DNA of 64,000 bases from Corynebacterium glaucum. GTDB lineage: Bacteria; Actinomycetota; Actinomycetes; Mycobacteriales; Mycobacteriaceae. Each line of letters begins with the position of its first letter. Within the stretch, counting starts at the first letter, position 1. The position numbers and the translations under genes were made by a program. Of the stretch, positions 1-9,901 are shown piece after piece. The DNA is taken from positions 1,538,674-1,602,673 of the forward strand of contig NZ_CP019688.1 in assembly GCF_002287505.1 (NCBI RefSeq). The letters are read 5' to 3'. The notes below the pieces were generated by a model, which ran no database searches, was not told the origin of the DNA, and was given only the letters and a program-made list of their open reading frames with translations.

Positions 1-414
1 TACCACACCTCCGCACCGCAATGGATTGTCCTCCCGCTAACCGATGCCTACGGCACCCGGTTTGTTTACGACAACGTCATGGTGGTCAAACCCTCCCCGA
101 CCACAACCCCCGCCACACCGGGCGTGCCGTCGCCACCCGGAGCGAAAGAAACCCCAGCTCCTCCCGATACCCCGCCGGGGAAAATCACGACCCCGATAGT
201 CACCCCACCACCGGCGACACCTCCAGCGGACACTTTCCCAGTGGACACACCCCTAGGAGACAATCTAGCTCCAAACACCCCGCCGGAAGACTCTCCGGTC
301 AAGCCCGGGCCGGGCCGGCTGGCTGAAACAGGTGCCAGCGTACTGCTGATCGTTTTCGTCGGTCTCACCCTCATCGGACTCGGCGTGCTCATCTCAAGGA
401 AGAAGGCGAAATGA
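1..414 (+). CDS. C-terminal part of an LPxTG-type surface protein or minor pilin (5' end outside window)
   Basis: The reading frame is open from the first base, so this is the last 137 residues of a longer protein. The tail has the order of a sortase substrate: a Pro/Thr-rich spacer (about residues 32-95 of the fragment), an LAETG sorting motif, a hydrophobic segment of about 20 residues and a final RKKAK charge cluster. LAETG departs from LPxTG at the second position but keeps the Thr-Gly bond that sortase cleaves. The stop overlaps the start of the next gene (ATGATG/TGA at 411-414), so the two are probably translationally coupled. Its place before a tip and a shaft pilin suggests a minor or basal pilin, but the diagnostic N-terminal domains are not in the window. 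Confidence 0.75.
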   Translation, partial: YHTSAPQWIVLPLTDAYGTRFVYDNVMVVKPSPTTTPATPGVPSPPGAKETPAPPDTPPGKITTPIVTPPPATPPADTFPVDTPLGDNLAPNTPPEDSPVKPGPGRLAETGASVLLIVFVGLTLIGLGVLISRKKAK

Positions 415-3400
415 TGCGAACTCACGAAAGCTCATTGACGAAACGCATCGCCGCCGCGGCGGCAGCTGCCGCCGTACTGTTCACCGCAACCCCGGCAATC
501 GCTGCCCCACAAACCACCACCGTTGCGGCCACAACAGAGCAGACCTGGACCGTCACCGACGAAACCGGAAACACCATCGATGCCGAACCCGCCGTCACCG
601 TCACCGAAACCAAGACCGCCGAAAACGCACCAACCCAAGCGAAGCCGGCTCAAAATGCGCCTGCCACTACATCGGCGAAGCCAAAACAGCTCACCGAACC
701 GGAACTCGCTGAAGACATCACTTTCACGCACGTAGGTACTACTGCAGATGGCAAAGAAGAATACGAACTCGAGGCAACGGTTAACCTTCCCGCCGATGAG
801 GTAACCGGGCAGGTGTTGCCGCTTAATGCGATCTCGTTGATGCGCACCGAAGGCACCCTCAACCTTGATTCGGTTGAAAACGCCACCATCGACGGCGCCG
901 AACTCAACAAGGACGCCGTCGAAGTATTCACCTACCCCGACATCCCCACCGAAGACGATGAAGCCCTCATCCCAGACGAAGTCACCGGTGATGTCATCAC
1001 CCTCGACATTGCTGATGAGAACATGGGACGCACCGCAACCGTCACCGCAACCATCTACGCCAACGAACGCGCTTCCCGCAACATCGAATGGGACCTCTAC
1101 AACGGGGTACTCCCACTCACGCTCAACAACATCGAGGTTGAAGGCGGGGCACCAATCGCCCCTAACGGCCCCGTCCCCGCCGACAGAGCGCGCGTCGTCG
1201 TCCAGGTAGCTGGCGATAAATTGCTTTCAGGCACCAACGGTGCAACCCGCGCGTCTGGCCCGAACGGCGAGCGTCTGGAGCGCGTCTTCCAAAACACCCC
1301 CGGCGAGGGTGCTGTCCTGCGACTATACGCCCCGCTGAACGACAAGAAGTTCGGTATGTCTGAGACGGCAACGGCCTGGGAGCAGGGCGCTCGCGGTGAG
1401 AACGCACGTCCGATCAACCAACCGTGGGCGACGTGTACGGCAGATGCCAACGGCGAGTGTGTCTTTGAGATTCCCCGCGGCAACGGCGCGGACATCTACG
1501 ACTACTACTGGGTCGTCATGGAACAGGCTTCGCCTGGCTACAAGGTACAAGACTGGGTCCGCCTGGGTGTCTCTGGTGACACGGACACTGGCCGTGCGCG
1601 CATCCTGCGTCACGCCTACCCGACACCGCTGCTCAAAGGCGGCCAGATCTACTACTCCGGTGCGAAGTACAAGCGTATTTCCTTCAACCGGGATGGTTAT
1701 GGTTCGGACTGGGGCGACTTCGACTCCGCGTCCTTCATGTACGAGGAAACCACTGGTCAGTATCAGGGTGCTTTTGGTGGCCACGTGCCGTACCGCAGCT
1801 CTTTGGGCTCGTTCACCCAGGTGCGTGAGAACCCGGCGATGCCGGAGACCTGTGGCCTCAAGGCGGCGCTCATTGTCGATACGTCTGGAAGCATGGGCAC
1901 CAGCATGGATGTCATGCGCGACGTCGTCGGCAGCGTTATCGACGGTCTGGCGGAGACCAGCACTGAGCTGGGTTTATACAGCTTTTCCACGACCTCCCCG
2001 GGCGATGCTAGGAACCTGCCCAATTTGGATCCGAAACCGACCTACACCCCGGAAGGCCGCGCAGCTTTGAAGAGCTGGAAGAACAACCTGACTACCAGAC
2101 GCTCCTCCGGAGCGACGAACTGGGAAGACGGCCTGGAGCAGGTAGCGGAATACAACGCGAAGAACCCGAACTCCCCGTACGACGTGGTGTACTTCATCAC
2201 TGACGGTAACCCGACGGTGTACAACAACCCGGCTGGTAGCCCGGGCCAAGGTAACTCCGGTGCGGAAAGTGAGATGCGCGAGCTGGAAGCAGCTATCGCC
2301 ATGTCCAACACCGTGAAGTCTCAGGGCTCGCGCATGGTGGCTGTGGGTATCCCGGCGAAGTGGCCAACCTTTTGGGGCACCCCGATCCCATCAAAGCGTC
2401 TGTCGAACCTGGAGATCTCCGAGCTGAACTTACAGGCCGTCTCTGGCGGTCAGGGTGGTGTTGACGAGCGATCCCTGCGCTCGAAGGACTTCGTGTTCTT
2501 CACCGAGCAGGACGTGTTCAAGCAGGCGCTATTGAATTCGCTCAACCTTCCGTGCCAGGTGACAGTCGAGCGACGCTTCTACGAAGGCGATGACGAGAAC
2601 GTAGTCCCGAATTTCGACAACACTCGCGGCACCAATGTAGAGACCAACGCCAATAAGTGGGAGTTTACTGCTGACATGACCCCGACGTCCGGGACCGAGG
2701 AACAGCAGTCGAAAGTCCCGGACTCCGTGAACAAGCTAGGTGACAACAACCAGGCCGGATTCCCGTTGAACCGCACCACTGGGTACACCCAGATCGACAT
2801 CAAAGAACCCGCAGGCAAGATCCCCAGCGGCTGGATACGCATGGATGCCGGTCCGAACGGTGAGCGCGCCCAGTGCAGCACCAAAGCTGGCAAACCGGTT
2901 ACGACCACCGCGCTCGAGTCGGAGAAGACTAACGATTTCCGTCTGAAAGACGTGCCCGTCAACGGCGGCATTCACTGCGTGGTGTACTACCGGATCCCAT
3001 CTGAACCACCTCAACCCGGCACATTCAAGTTCAAGTTGAACAAGGTCGATGCTCAGGACAACACTATCGGCCTGGAGGGTGCGGAGTTCAAACTCGAGGG
3101 GCTCGATGAAAGCAACGCAGGTGAACATGCTCCATCTTCTGTCGAGAACGCTGGAATAGGCGAGTTCAACTGGACTGAATTGAAGACTGGCCGCTACAAG
3201 CTCTCGGAGACGAAGGCTGCTGATGGCGGGTACATCTTGTTGGCTCAGCCGGTGTTTTTCCGGGTGGTCAGGGACGGTAACGCCACGAAACTGTACGTGC
3301 TTGAGAACGAAAGTGATCAAACCGGCATCGAGCTGACGGAGGAGAACAAGGCCGAGATCGTCACGTTCCCGATCGTTGGTCTCGACCAATCCGGCGCCGA

Positions 3401-3554
3401 CAACGAGACCACGATCACGATGAAACTGGCCAACACCAAGGTCGGAGAACTGCCCAAGACCGGTGGCACGGGCGTCCTCGTCCAGGTCATGATCAGTTTG
3501 CTGATCATGACGGCCGGCGCAGCCGCCGCGCGGACTATGCGACGAGCTGCGTAG
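411..3554 (+). CDS. Spa-type pilus tip adhesin with von Willebrand A domain
   Basis: A 1047-residue cell-wall-anchored protein. Residues 1-31 form a signal peptide with an unusually long alanine run ending in AIA-AP. A von Willebrand A domain occupies about residues 480-700, with MIDAS residues DTSGS at 490-494, a downstream Thr in GATNWEDGL and an Asp in ITDGNPT. Around 860-960 lies a CnaB/SpaA-type domain (FKLNKVD start, YKLSETKAADGG E-box end), a fold that usually forms an isopeptide bond. The C-terminus has LPKTGG at 1014, a hydrophobic segment and ARTMRRAA. vWA plus CnaB domains are typical of SpaC/SpaF-like tip pilins that mediate adhesion. It overlaps the upstream surface-protein gene by 4 bp and precedes the shaft pilin. 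The exact Spa class cannot be assigned. Confidence 0.85.
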   Translation: MMRTHESSLTKRIAAAAAAAAVLFTATPAIAAPQTTTVAATTEQTWTVTDETGNTIDAEPAVTVTETKTAENAPTQAKPAQNAPATTSAKPKQLTEPELAEDITFTHVGTTADGKEEYELEATVNLPADEVTGQVLPLNAISLMRTEGTLNLDSVENATIDGAELNKDAVEVFTYPDIPTEDDEALIPDEVTGDVITLDIADENMGRTATVTATIYANERASRNIEWDLYNGVLPLTLNNIEVEGGAPIAPNGPVPADRARVVVQVAGDKLLSGTNGATRASGPNGERLERVFQNTPGEGAVLRLYAPLNDKKFGMSETATAWEQGARGENARPINQPWATCTADANGECVFEIPRGNGADIYDYYWVVMEQASPGYKVQDWVRLGVSGDTDTGRARILRHAYPTPLLKGGQIYYSGAKYKRISFNRDGYGSDWGDFDSASFMYEETTGQYQGAFGGHVPYRSSLGSFTQVRENPAMPETCGLKAALIVDTSGSMGTSMDVMRDVVGSVIDGLAETSTELGLYSFSTTSPGDARNLPNLDPKPTYTPEGRAALKSWKNNLTTRRSSGATNWEDGLEQVAEYNAKNPNSPYDVVYFITDGNPTVYNNPAGSPGQGNSGAESEMRELEAAIAMSNTVKSQGSRMVAVGIPAKWPTFWGTPIPSKRLSNLEISELNLQAVSGGQGGVDERSLRSKDFVFFTEQDVFKQALLNSLNLPCQVTVERRFYEGDDENVVPNFDNTRGTNVETNANKWEFTADMTPTSGTEEQQSKVPDSVNKLGDNNQAGFPLNRTTGYTQIDIKEPAGKIPSGWIRMDAGPNGERAQCSTKAGKPVTTTALESEKTNDFRLKDVPVNGGIHCVVYYRIPSEPPQPGTFKFKLNKVDAQDNTIGLEGAEFKLEGLDESNAGEHAPSSVENAGIGEFNWTELKTGRYKLSETKAADGGYILLAQPVFFRVVRDGNATKLYVLENESDQTGIELTEENKAEIVTFPIVGLDQSGADNETTITMKLANTKVGELPKTGGTGVLVQVMISLLIMTAGAAAARTMRRAA

Positions 3555-3587
3555 CAGTGCAACTCGCACCAATCACCCCGCCGTTAA

Positions 3588-3642
3588 CCCCGGCCGACTC
3601 CATCGGACCGGGGTCCCTGCACACCCGCGCGATGTAGCGCGG
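3588..3642 (+). promoter_or_regulatory. Two stem-loops between tip-pilin and shaft-pilin genes
   Basis: The first arm pair is CCCCGGCCGA (3588-3597) with TCGG-a-CCGGGG (3603-3613), a 10-bp stem with one bulged A. The second is CCGCGC (3625-3630) with GCGCGG (3637-3642), a perfect 6-bp stem. Neither is followed by a T-tract, so they do not look like ordinary terminators. Lying between a low-copy tip pilin and a high-copy shaft pilin, they could be mRNA processing or stabilising elements. That role is inference. Confidence 0.5.
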
Positions 3643-3666
3643 AGCTATCGAAAGGCAGTCTGAACT

Positions 3667-5295
3667 ATGGCTCAGACCTATTCCCGCAAACTCGCCACCG
3701 CCGTACTGGCGGCCGGGCTCGTATTCGGTACGACTACCGGCACCCCCATAACTCAAGCCCCCGTAGCGCACGCAGATTCAGCACGTTCTGCAACGATCTT
3801 TCTGCACAAGCGGGTCGGCGCTGACACTCATGGTGATCCGCATGTTGCGGGCAAAGAATCCACCAATGCACCTGGCACTCCCCTTGCTGGGGCAGAGTTC
3901 ACCCTTCGCAAACTGAATCTCAGCCTCATCAATGCTGATGGCTACATTGATGATGCCGCGATCGCTCAGGCTGCGGAACTGCAGACGACAGCGGATGGCG
4001 TAGACGTCGACAAGCTAAACGCTCTCGGCTTCGATGAGCGAGTCGAACCATTCATGGGCACAACTAACGAAAACGGTGAGATCACCTTCCAGGGGCTGCC
4101 CTTCGGCGTGTACCTGGTCGAGGAGACCGGAGTACCTGAGTCGGAGGGTGGGGCCTATGTACCGTCGGCGCCGTTCGTGGTGGCTGTGCCGATGTTTGAT
4201 CCGGAAGCCGAACCGTACGATGCGTGGATCCGGCAGGTACACGTCTATCCGAAAAACACCGAGCTGAAAGTGACCAAGACTGTCAAGGATGCGGGCGTGC
4301 ACCCCGCCATGCCTGATAACCGCACGTTTACCTACACCGTGAATGCGCCGGTGCCGCTTTTGCCTCCGCAGCGCGAACTGACGGAGCTCAGCGTTGTGGA
4401 CTCATACCTCGCTGGTGAGTTCGTGAATGGTCTCAAAGTGGAAAAGGCCGAGATTGTCCGCGAGGCTGGCGGAACTGAAGCGGTGCCGAACTATGAAGTC
4501 AGCGGACCGACACCGCTCCCCTCTGCGATCGAGGAAAGCGGCAAGGTTGTCGCTGATACCTCCCGTACCATCACCGTGACCGATAAGACTGTACTGTCCG
4601 GCTTGCAACCCGGCGACATGCTGCGGGTGACGCTGACCGGCGAGGTCAACCCGGTTCAGCAGAAAGGGCAAAGTACGGGCGTGACCGACGGCGAAGTGTC
4701 CAACTACGCTCACGTGACCGGCAAGAATCAAGTCTTTGGCAAGCCAGGTTTCGACGACCGGGAGTTCACGACGCCGACGACTCACGTTGAGTCGTACATC
4801 GCCGCGGTCCGGGTGACCAAGCACAAGGCTGGTGCCCCCGATGCGCTGCTTGACGGCGCTGCCTTCGATGTCTTCTCCGTCCCAGGCGACAAGCAGTGTT
4901 CCGATGGGGATCGGTCCTTGATAGTGAAGGATTTCGAGGTCACCGGTGGCCAAGCGGTGATCAACGCTTTGCACGTGGAAGATTATGTTGACGGCAAGCC
5001 TGCGACTACTCCTGCAGAGCAACTGAAGTTCTGCATCCAGGAGACCAAAGCGCCATCCGGCTACGTGCTTGATAAGACGCCTCGAGAGATCACCGGTGTA
5101 ACTCGGAACAAGGCGGTGCAACCGACGACGGTTGGAGAGCTCACGTTCAGCGCTGAAGTCGCGGTCGAGAACGCAGAGCTCCCCCAACTCCCGCTGCCGC
5201 AGGTCGGTGGTGTCGGTGTGATCGGTCTTGTCCTTGCAGGCTTGGCGTTGCTCGGCGGCGGTGCCTACGCAGCGCGGCGTCGAGGTAAGTACTAA
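3667..5295 (+). CDS. Major (shaft) pilin, SpaA-like, with atypical LPQVG sorting signal
   Basis: A 542-residue exported pilin. It has a signal peptide of about 37 residues (APVAHA-DS) and the pilin motif W187-IRQVHVYPKN, whose Lys196 is the residue sortases normally use to join subunits. SpaA-type domains follow, with an E-box (CIQETKAPSGYVL, Glu459) near the end. The C-terminus has a hydrophobic helix and an ARRRGKY tail. The expected LPxTG is replaced by LPLPQVGG: the motif reads L510-P-Q-V-G514, with Val where the sortase-attacked Thr should be. The DNA at 5194-5208 is unambiguous. A ribosome binding site (GAAAGGCAG) sits 8-9 nt before ATG 3667. It is the last gene of the cluster; no sortase follows. 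Confidence 0.85.
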   Translation: MAQTYSRKLATAVLAAGLVFGTTTGTPITQAPVAHADSARSATIFLHKRVGADTHGDPHVAGKESTNAPGTPLAGAEFTLRKLNLSLINADGYIDDAAIAQAAELQTTADGVDVDKLNALGFDERVEPFMGTTNENGEITFQGLPFGVYLVEETGVPESEGGAYVPSAPFVVAVPMFDPEAEPYDAWIRQVHVYPKNTELKVTKTVKDAGVHPAMPDNRTFTYTVNAPVPLLPPQRELTELSVVDSYLAGEFVNGLKVEKAEIVREAGGTEAVPNYEVSGPTPLPSAIEESGKVVADTSRTITVTDKTVLSGLQPGDMLRVTLTGEVNPVQQKGQSTGVTDGEVSNYAHVTGKNQVFGKPGFDDREFTTPTTHVESYIAAVRVTKHKAGAPDALLDGAAFDVFSVPGDKQCSDGDRSLIVKDFEVTGGQAVINALHVEDYVDGKPATTPAEQLKFCIQETKAPSGYVLDKTPREITGVTRNKAVQPTTVGELTFSAEVAVENAELPQLPLPQVGGVGVIGLVLAGLALLGGGAYAARRRGKY

Positions 5296-5304
5296 GACAA
5301 GTCG

Positions 5305-5886
5305 CTAAGCAAACGGGTCATCTGTTGGGTCGAGTGCGGCGTTCCATTCGAGGATGGTTGCAACCTCATCGGCCGCAGATTGCCCAACATGGTGTGCGAC
5401 AAAAGCCAGCGCCATGTCGGTTCCGGCTGAAACACCTGAGGATGTCCAACGGTCCCGGTCGTGCACCCAGCGGGCGCTTCGCACCCACTCGACATCGCCG
5501 CCGAACGAGGTTGCCCAGTCGTAGGCGCGTTTGTTGGTAGTGGCGCGGTAACCATCTAAACGCCCGCTTGCTGCAAGCAACGCTGCCCCGGTACACACCG
5601 ATGCGGTGATACCTGCGCGCACAGACATATCGGTTAGCTGGGCGAGGAAGGCTTGATCATTTACTAACACGCGGGTGCCCGCTCCCCCTGGGACGAGCAG
5701 GACATCGCCACTCATCGCGTTGTAGTCCGCGTGGGCAACGATCTCCACGCCCTGGCTGCTGGTAACCGGCCCACCATCCGCGGAGAGCAGCTCCACGCTT
5801 AACCCCTCCACCTTGGCAAACACCTCGACAGGGCCGGTTACATCAAGCAACTCGAAGTCCTCAAACAGGACGACCGAGATTCGCAC
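5305..5886 (-). CDS. DJ-1/PfpI family protein
   Basis: A 193-residue protein of the glutamine-amidotransferase-like DJ-1/PfpI superfamily. Visible marks are the N-terminal strand RISVVLFEDFELLDVTGP, the conserved acidic residue at the start of the domain, and the nucleophile elbow with Cys98 in TASVCTGAALLAASG. The following GTDMALAF helix fits the isonitrile-hydratase/InhA-like and AraC-N-terminal-like branch of the family. Substrate cannot be told from sequence. The start is GTG at 5886, whose G is also the last base of the ftsK stop (TAGTG), so it is probably coupled to ftsK. It is convergent with the pilin gene and only 9 bp separate the stops. Confidence 0.8.
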   Translation of the reverse strand: MRISVVLFEDFELLDVTGPVEVFAKVEGLSVELLSADGGPVTSSQGVEIVAHADYNAMSGDVLLVPGGAGTRVLVNDQAFLAQLTDMSVRAGITASVCTGAALLAASGRLDGYRATTNKRAYDWATSFGGDVEWVRSARWVHDRDRWTSSGVSAGTDMALAFVAHHVGQSAADEVATILEWNAALDPTDDPFA

Positions 5887-8800
5887 TAAAACGCACCGCC
5901 AGTCGGATTGTAGGCCGCCTGCACGGTGCGGGCATCACCAGAGGATTCGGCATCAGCTGCGCCGCTGTCGGGGTCGCTGGTGGGGTCGGCGTTGGCCGAG
6001 CCGTCGAAAAGCGAAGGCTCCTCTGTGGGTGCCTCAGCTGGGTCGGCTCCCTTGATCATCCACAAGATGGTCTCCAGCTCCTCTGGCTTGACCAGCACCT
6101 CGCGGGCCTTCGAGCCTTCCGACGGGCCGACGACGCCGCGCGATTCCATGAGGTCCATGAGGCGGCCGGCCTTGGCGAAACCGATGCGAAGCTTGCGCTG
6201 CAGCATGGACGTGGAGCCGAGCTGGGAGGTGACCACAAGCTCGACGGCCTCGAGGAGGTCGTCCATGTCCTTGCCGATCTCCTCGTCGATCTGCTTCGCC
6301 TCTGCGGCCTTCTCCTCGGTCACGCCCTCGACGTAGTCCGGCTCGTCCTGGCTCTTCGCTGCCTCGACGACCGCCTGGATCTCTTCATCGGTGACAAACG
6401 CACCCTGCAGACGCTGCGGCTTGCCGGCACCCTGCGGGATGAACAGGCCATCGCCCATGCCGATGAGCTTCTCGGCGCCCGCCTGGTCGAGGATGACGCG
6501 GGAGTCGGTGAGCGAGGAGGTGGCGAACGCCAGGCGCGAGGGCACGTTCGTCTTGATCAGACCGGTGACCACGTCCACTGACGGGCGCTGGGTGGCCAGC
6601 ACCAGGTGGATGCCGGCGGCACGCGCCTTCTGGGTGATGCGCACGATCGAGTCCTCGATTTCCTTCGGCGCGGTCATCATCAGGTCCGCGAGCTCGTCGA
6701 CGACACAGACAATGAACGGGTACGGGCGCATCTCGCGCTCCGAGCCCGGAGGGGCCACGAGCTCGCCGGAGCGGACCTTGCGGTTGTAGTCCTTGATGTG
6801 GCGCACGCGCGCGGACTTCATGTCCATGTAGCGCTGCTCCATCTCCTCCACCAGCCACTGCAGGGCCGCGGCCGCCTTCTTCGGCTGCGTAATAATCGGC
6901 GTGATCAGGTGCGGAATGCCCTCGTACGGGGTCAGCTCCACCATCTTCGGGTCCACCAGGATCAGGCGCACTTCCTCCGGGGTGGCGCGCGTGAGCAGCG
7001 AGACCAGCATCGAGTTCACAAAAGCGGACTTACCTGAACCGGTCGAACCGGCCACCAGCAGGTGCGGCATCTTTTGCACCGATGCGGCAACGAAGTCGCC
7101 CTCGATGTCCTTGCCCAGGCCGATGAGCATCGGGTCCGAATCGGCAGCCACCTTCGGCGCGTCGAGCACGTCGCGCAGGCGCACCATCTCGCGGTCCTGA
7201 TTCGGGACCTCGATGCCCACGGCGGACTTGCCAGGGATCGGGGTGAGCAGGCGCACGTTATCCGTCGCCACGGCGTACGCGAGGTTCGACTGCAGGTTGG
7301 TGATCTTGGAGACCTTCACACCCGGGCCCAGCTCCACCTCGTAGCGGGTCACGGTCGGGCCGCGGGAGAACCCGGTCACCTGCGCGTTGACGTTGAACTC
7401 CTCGAACACGTCCGTGATCGCTTCGATCATCCGGTCGTTCGCTGCGGTACGGGTCTTCGGCGCATCACCGGGCACCAGCAGGTCAGTCGTCGGCAGTGTG
7501 TAGTCCGGGTTCTGGGACACGCGTTTGGCCGGCGCCGGAGCTGGCTCTTCCTTCTCCAGCTCAGACTTCGGTGTCTTTGCGGGCACCGCGGCAGCGTCGA
7601 TGCCGCTGCGTGCGATGATCGCCTGTCGCATCGCCTCCCGCGAGGAGTCGACCGCATCAGGAGCTTCGTTTGCTTGTCGACGGTCCCCCGCTTCGGCTTC
7701 CTCACGCGGCAGGACCCTCGTCTCTTCTCGCCGGGCAGGCGGGGTGCGCTGCGCCTTCTTCTGGCGGGGGCGCTTCGGCTCTCGCGGCACGGCCACGGTC
7801 GTGCCGCTATCGACTGCCTCTTCTTCACCGCCATCGGTGTCGACGTCTTCCGCGAAGTCGTAGAGGTTCGCAGTCGCATCGGCGCCATCCGCCGGATAGT
7901 TGTCCATCGGAGTTGCGCGGCGGTTGCGCTTCTTGCGACCTGCGGTTGCCGGGCGGGGCGCAACCGGTTCCGGACGGGTCGTGCGATCGCGTCCTTCGGC
8001 GATGTCTTCGAGCTCGCGGTCCACGTGACCATAGAGATCGTCGTCTTCGTCCAGGCTTTCATCGAACTCGGCATCGTCAACCCCCTTCTCCACCATGCGG
8101 GAGAAGAGATCGACAATGTAGTCGTATGCTTCGCGCACCGTGATGCCGGTGGTCTTCAAAGCCCCGTAGACAATCACAAGCGCAAGCAGCGGTATGGCGA
8201 CGTACGACGAAAACGCAGCGGCCAGCGCTCCGCCGAAAACCGCGCCAATCGCCCCGCCGGCGATGCGGCGCGTCTCCCAGTCGGCCGGGTTCCCCGCAAA
8301 GACGTGGACCATCCCGAGCATGGAGATAGCAATAATGGTGAGTCCGAGCGCAACACGGGATCGCACCGCACCAGGGGTGCGAACATTGAGCATCAACGCG
8401 ATGGCGATGCCCACCAACACGACGGGCAGGATGAGGGCGCCAGCACCGATTACCCAGTGGCAGCCTTGCGCGATGGCATTGCCAACTGGGCCGGCAATAT
8501 CCATCCACACCGATGCGCCAATGATTGCAGCAAGCCCTAGCAGCACCAGCCCCCATGCGTCAGCGTGGCTGGCGAACGTCGAGCGGCTCGCGCCGCCACG
8601 CGAGGAGCGACCCTCCCGGGACTCATCATCTGCATCTGACTCGTTCACGGGGTACGCGTCCTCAGCACTGCGACGCGGGCGGCGACCCCGGCGGGGTTCT
8701 GGCTCCCCATAGTCGTCATCCGGACCGAACGGCTCGAAATCATCGTCCCGGTCTTCACCTCTGTCGCGGTTGCCTGCTCCGAGCCCAGAAAGGGCGGAGC

Positions 8801-9029
8801 CGACCCATCCAGCGGCCGCGCTAATCGAGTTCCCGACAGCCCTGGTCGCCGAACCGACCCGCTCATCCGCGGTGTTGGCAGCCACCATTGAGGATGTCGG
8901 CGGGTGGGTCATTGAGGTGGGTGCCTCATAATCCCGCCCGGCAGGACGGCTCGCTGACGAGTGGCCGCGTGGGCCACTCCTGGCAGTACGGGAGCGCGTC
9001 GAGCGAGGTGCGGAATTTTTGACAGACAT
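5886..9029 (-). CDS. ftsK: DNA translocase FtsK
   Basis: A membrane-anchored hexameric ATPase that pumps DNA through the septum and helps resolve chromosome dimers. The protein is about 1047 residues. The N-terminus is basic and disordered, followed by about four membrane helices (roughly residues 150-320), a charged Pro/Glu-rich linker, then the motor domain with Walker A GSTGSGKS near residue 660 and a Walker [14 protein letters not shown]-terminal winged-helix gamma domain (LLEAVELVV...[21 protein letters not shown]) reads polar KOPS-type sequences. ATG 9029 (MSVKNSAP) was chosen. An in-frame GTG at 9074 is also possible, and neither has a clear Shine-Dalgarno. The stop overlaps the PfpI-family gene by one base. 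Confidence 0.95.
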   Translation of the reverse strand: MSVKNSAPRSTRSRTARSGPRGHSSASRPAGRDYEAPTSMTHPPTSSMVAANTADERVGSATRAVGNSISAAAGWVGSALSGLGAGNRDRGEDRDDDFEPFGPDDDYGEPEPRRGRRPRRSAEDAYPVNESDADDESREGRSSRGGASRSTFASHADAWGLVLLGLAAIIGASVWMDIAGPVGNAIAQGCHWVIGAGALILPVVLVGIAIALMLNVRTPGAVRSRVALGLTIIAISMLGMVHVFAGNPADWETRRIAGGAIGAVFGGALAAAFSSYVAIPLLALVIVYGALKTTGITVREAYDYIVDLFSRMVEKGVDDAEFDESLDEDDDLYGHVDRELEDIAEGRDRTTRPEPVAPRPATAGRKKRNRRATPMDNYPADGADATANLYDFAEDVDTDGGEEEAVDSGTTVAVPREPKRPRQKKAQRTPPARREETRVLPREEAEAGDRRQANEAPDAVDSSREAMRQAIIARSGIDAAAVPAKTPKSELEKEEPAPAPAKRVSQNPDYTLPTTDLLVPGDAPKTRTAANDRMIEAITDVFEEFNVNAQVTGFSRGPTVTRYEVELGPGVKVSKITNLQSNLAYAVATDNVRLLTPIPGKSAVGIEVPNQDREMVRLRDVLDAPKVAADSDPMLIGLGKDIEGDFVAASVQKMPHLLVAGSTGSGKSAFVNSMLVSLLTRATPEEVRLILVDPKMVELTPYEGIPHLITPIITQPKKAAAALQWLVEEMEQRYMDMKSARVRHIKDYNRKVRSGELVAPPGSEREMRPYPFIVCVVDELADLMMTAPKEIEDSIVRITQKARAAGIHLVLATQRPSVDVVTGLIKTNVPSRLAFATSSLTDSRVILDQAGAEKLIGMGDGLFIPQGAGKPQRLQGAFVTDEEIQAVVEAAKSQDEPDYVEGVTEEKAAEAKQIDEEIGKDMDDLLEAVELVVTSQLGSTSMLQRKLRIGFAKAGRLMDLMESRGVVGPSEGSKAREVLVKPEELETILWMIKGADPAEAPTEEPSLFDGSANADPTSDPDSGAADAESSGDARTVQAAYNPTGGAF

Positions 9030-9101
9030 GGGTGTAACTCTAATACCCCAAGTCACATTCTTCCCATCCGCCACACGGAAAGGTACAGCTTTTGCGAGTG
9101 T

Positions 9102-9737
9102 CTAAACCCCGCGCTTGATCCCTTTGACGCTCTCCAGCGCATCGTCTGGGCCTTCGAGCCTAACTTCAGATGCGTCGCGCCCGGAAACCCAGAGCAGCAA
9201 CTCCCCCGGTTTACCGAACACCCGCACCACACGGTCACCTTTCTCGGCCACGCCAGCCTTCCCACCCAGCGTGATGGCCGGTTGCTCGGGCGGAGTGAGC
9301 ACCACTGGGACGTCCGAACCACGGAATGCGAGCGTGCCAAAGCGTTTCGCCCAGGTCAGCAGTTGGGTGTTCACGTGATTGCTGAACGTGCGGGGCTCGA
9401 TGACACCGCCGCCTCGGCGCACGTCCTCGTGATGAATGAAGTGTTCAGCGGTATTCATTGCTGAATTCAGCGGGCGCATCGCGGCCGGCGGACCAGCCGC
9501 CCACTCGCGCACAATGTCCTCGTAATCACGAGACTGCTGCTTTTCTTCCTCCCGCTCGAGCACCGGCTCGAGCGGCTTGAGGAACATTCCCGGGGTTGCC
9601 CATGGCTTGCGCTCGCGAATAAGCAGGTGGGCGGCCAAGTCTTTGGTCACCCACCCCTCGTTCAGCGTAGGGGCATCTGGACCGAGTTCAAGGAGGAGGT
9701 CTGCGAGACGTTGGCGTTCTTGCTGGGCAAAAGACAT
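9102..9737 (-). CDS. TIGR03085-type protein, mycothiol-dependent maleylpyruvate isomerase/DinB-like fold
   Basis: A 211-residue protein beginning MSFAQQERQRLADLLLELGP. The helix with GWVTKDLAAHLLIRE, the EHFIHHEDVRR helix and the C-terminal mixed domain (LWVSGRDASEVRLEG) match the actinobacterial TIGR03085 family, related to mycothiol-dependent maleylpyruvate isomerase. In those proteins the conserved His/Asp/Glu residues bind a metal. The reaction is unknown. Start ATG 9737 was preferred over an upstream in-frame start at 9806 because it matches the family N-terminus and has a TACGCT box 7 nt upstream, which fits leaderless transcription. Confidence 0.75.
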   Translation of the reverse strand: MSFAQQERQRLADLLLELGPDAPTLNEGWVTKDLAAHLLIRERKPWATPGMFLKPLEPVLEREEEKQQSRDYEDIVREWAAGPPAAMRPLNSAMNTAEHFIHHEDVRRGGGVIEPRTFSNHVNTQLLTWAKRFGTLAFRGSDVPVVLTPPEQPAITLGGKAGVAEKGDRVVRVFGKPGELLLWVSGRDASEVRLEGPDDALESVKGIKRGV

Positions 9738-9744
9738 GCCGCCC

Positions 9745-9750
9745 AGCGTA
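9745..9750 (-). promoter_or_regulatory. -10 box of a probable leaderless promoter
   Basis: On the minus strand TACGCT ends 7 nt before ATG 9737, so the transcript would start at or next to the A of the start codon. No convincing -35 was seen. Confidence 0.45.
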
Positions 9751-9840
9751 GCGGAGGCGGTTGGCGTTGACTTCTCGCGCACGACCCCGCCCGGGCAGCG
9801 GCGCAATGAGGTGCTCGAAGTTTCATTTCCGAGACATCAG

Positions 9841-9880
9841 CCCCTCCTGCAACCGCGTTGCACCGCGGCGGCAGAAGGGG
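9841..9880 (-). terminator. Hairpin downstream of rnj
   Basis: On the minus strand CCCCTTCTGC pairs with GCAGGAGGGG (10 bp, one G-U pair) around a 20-nt loop. No U-tract follows, so it may be a weak terminator or a 3'-end stabiliser for rnj mRNA. Confidence 0.5.
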
Positions 9881-9881
9881 C

Positions 9882-9900
9882 CGTCGATAAGCGAAAAGCT
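9882..9900 (+). repeat. 19-bp repeat CGTCGATAAGCGAAAAGCT, copy 1 (rnj 3' end)
   Basis: It is identical to the minus-strand sequence at 28412-28430 beyond rpsO. It sits one base from the rnj stop codon (9902-9904). A degenerate relative, CGTCAAGCGAAAAACTC at 63714-63730, directly abuts the rlmN stop. It contains the dispersed 10-mer GTCGATAAGC (9883-9892). Confidence 0.7.
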
Positions 9901-9901
9901 C

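Noticed and set aside
7062..8540. Long plus-strand open frame opposite ftsK (492 residues)
   Set aside because: It is antisense to a well-conserved ftsK; its composition is an Arg/His-rich shadow of GC-biased codons and has no family resemblance.
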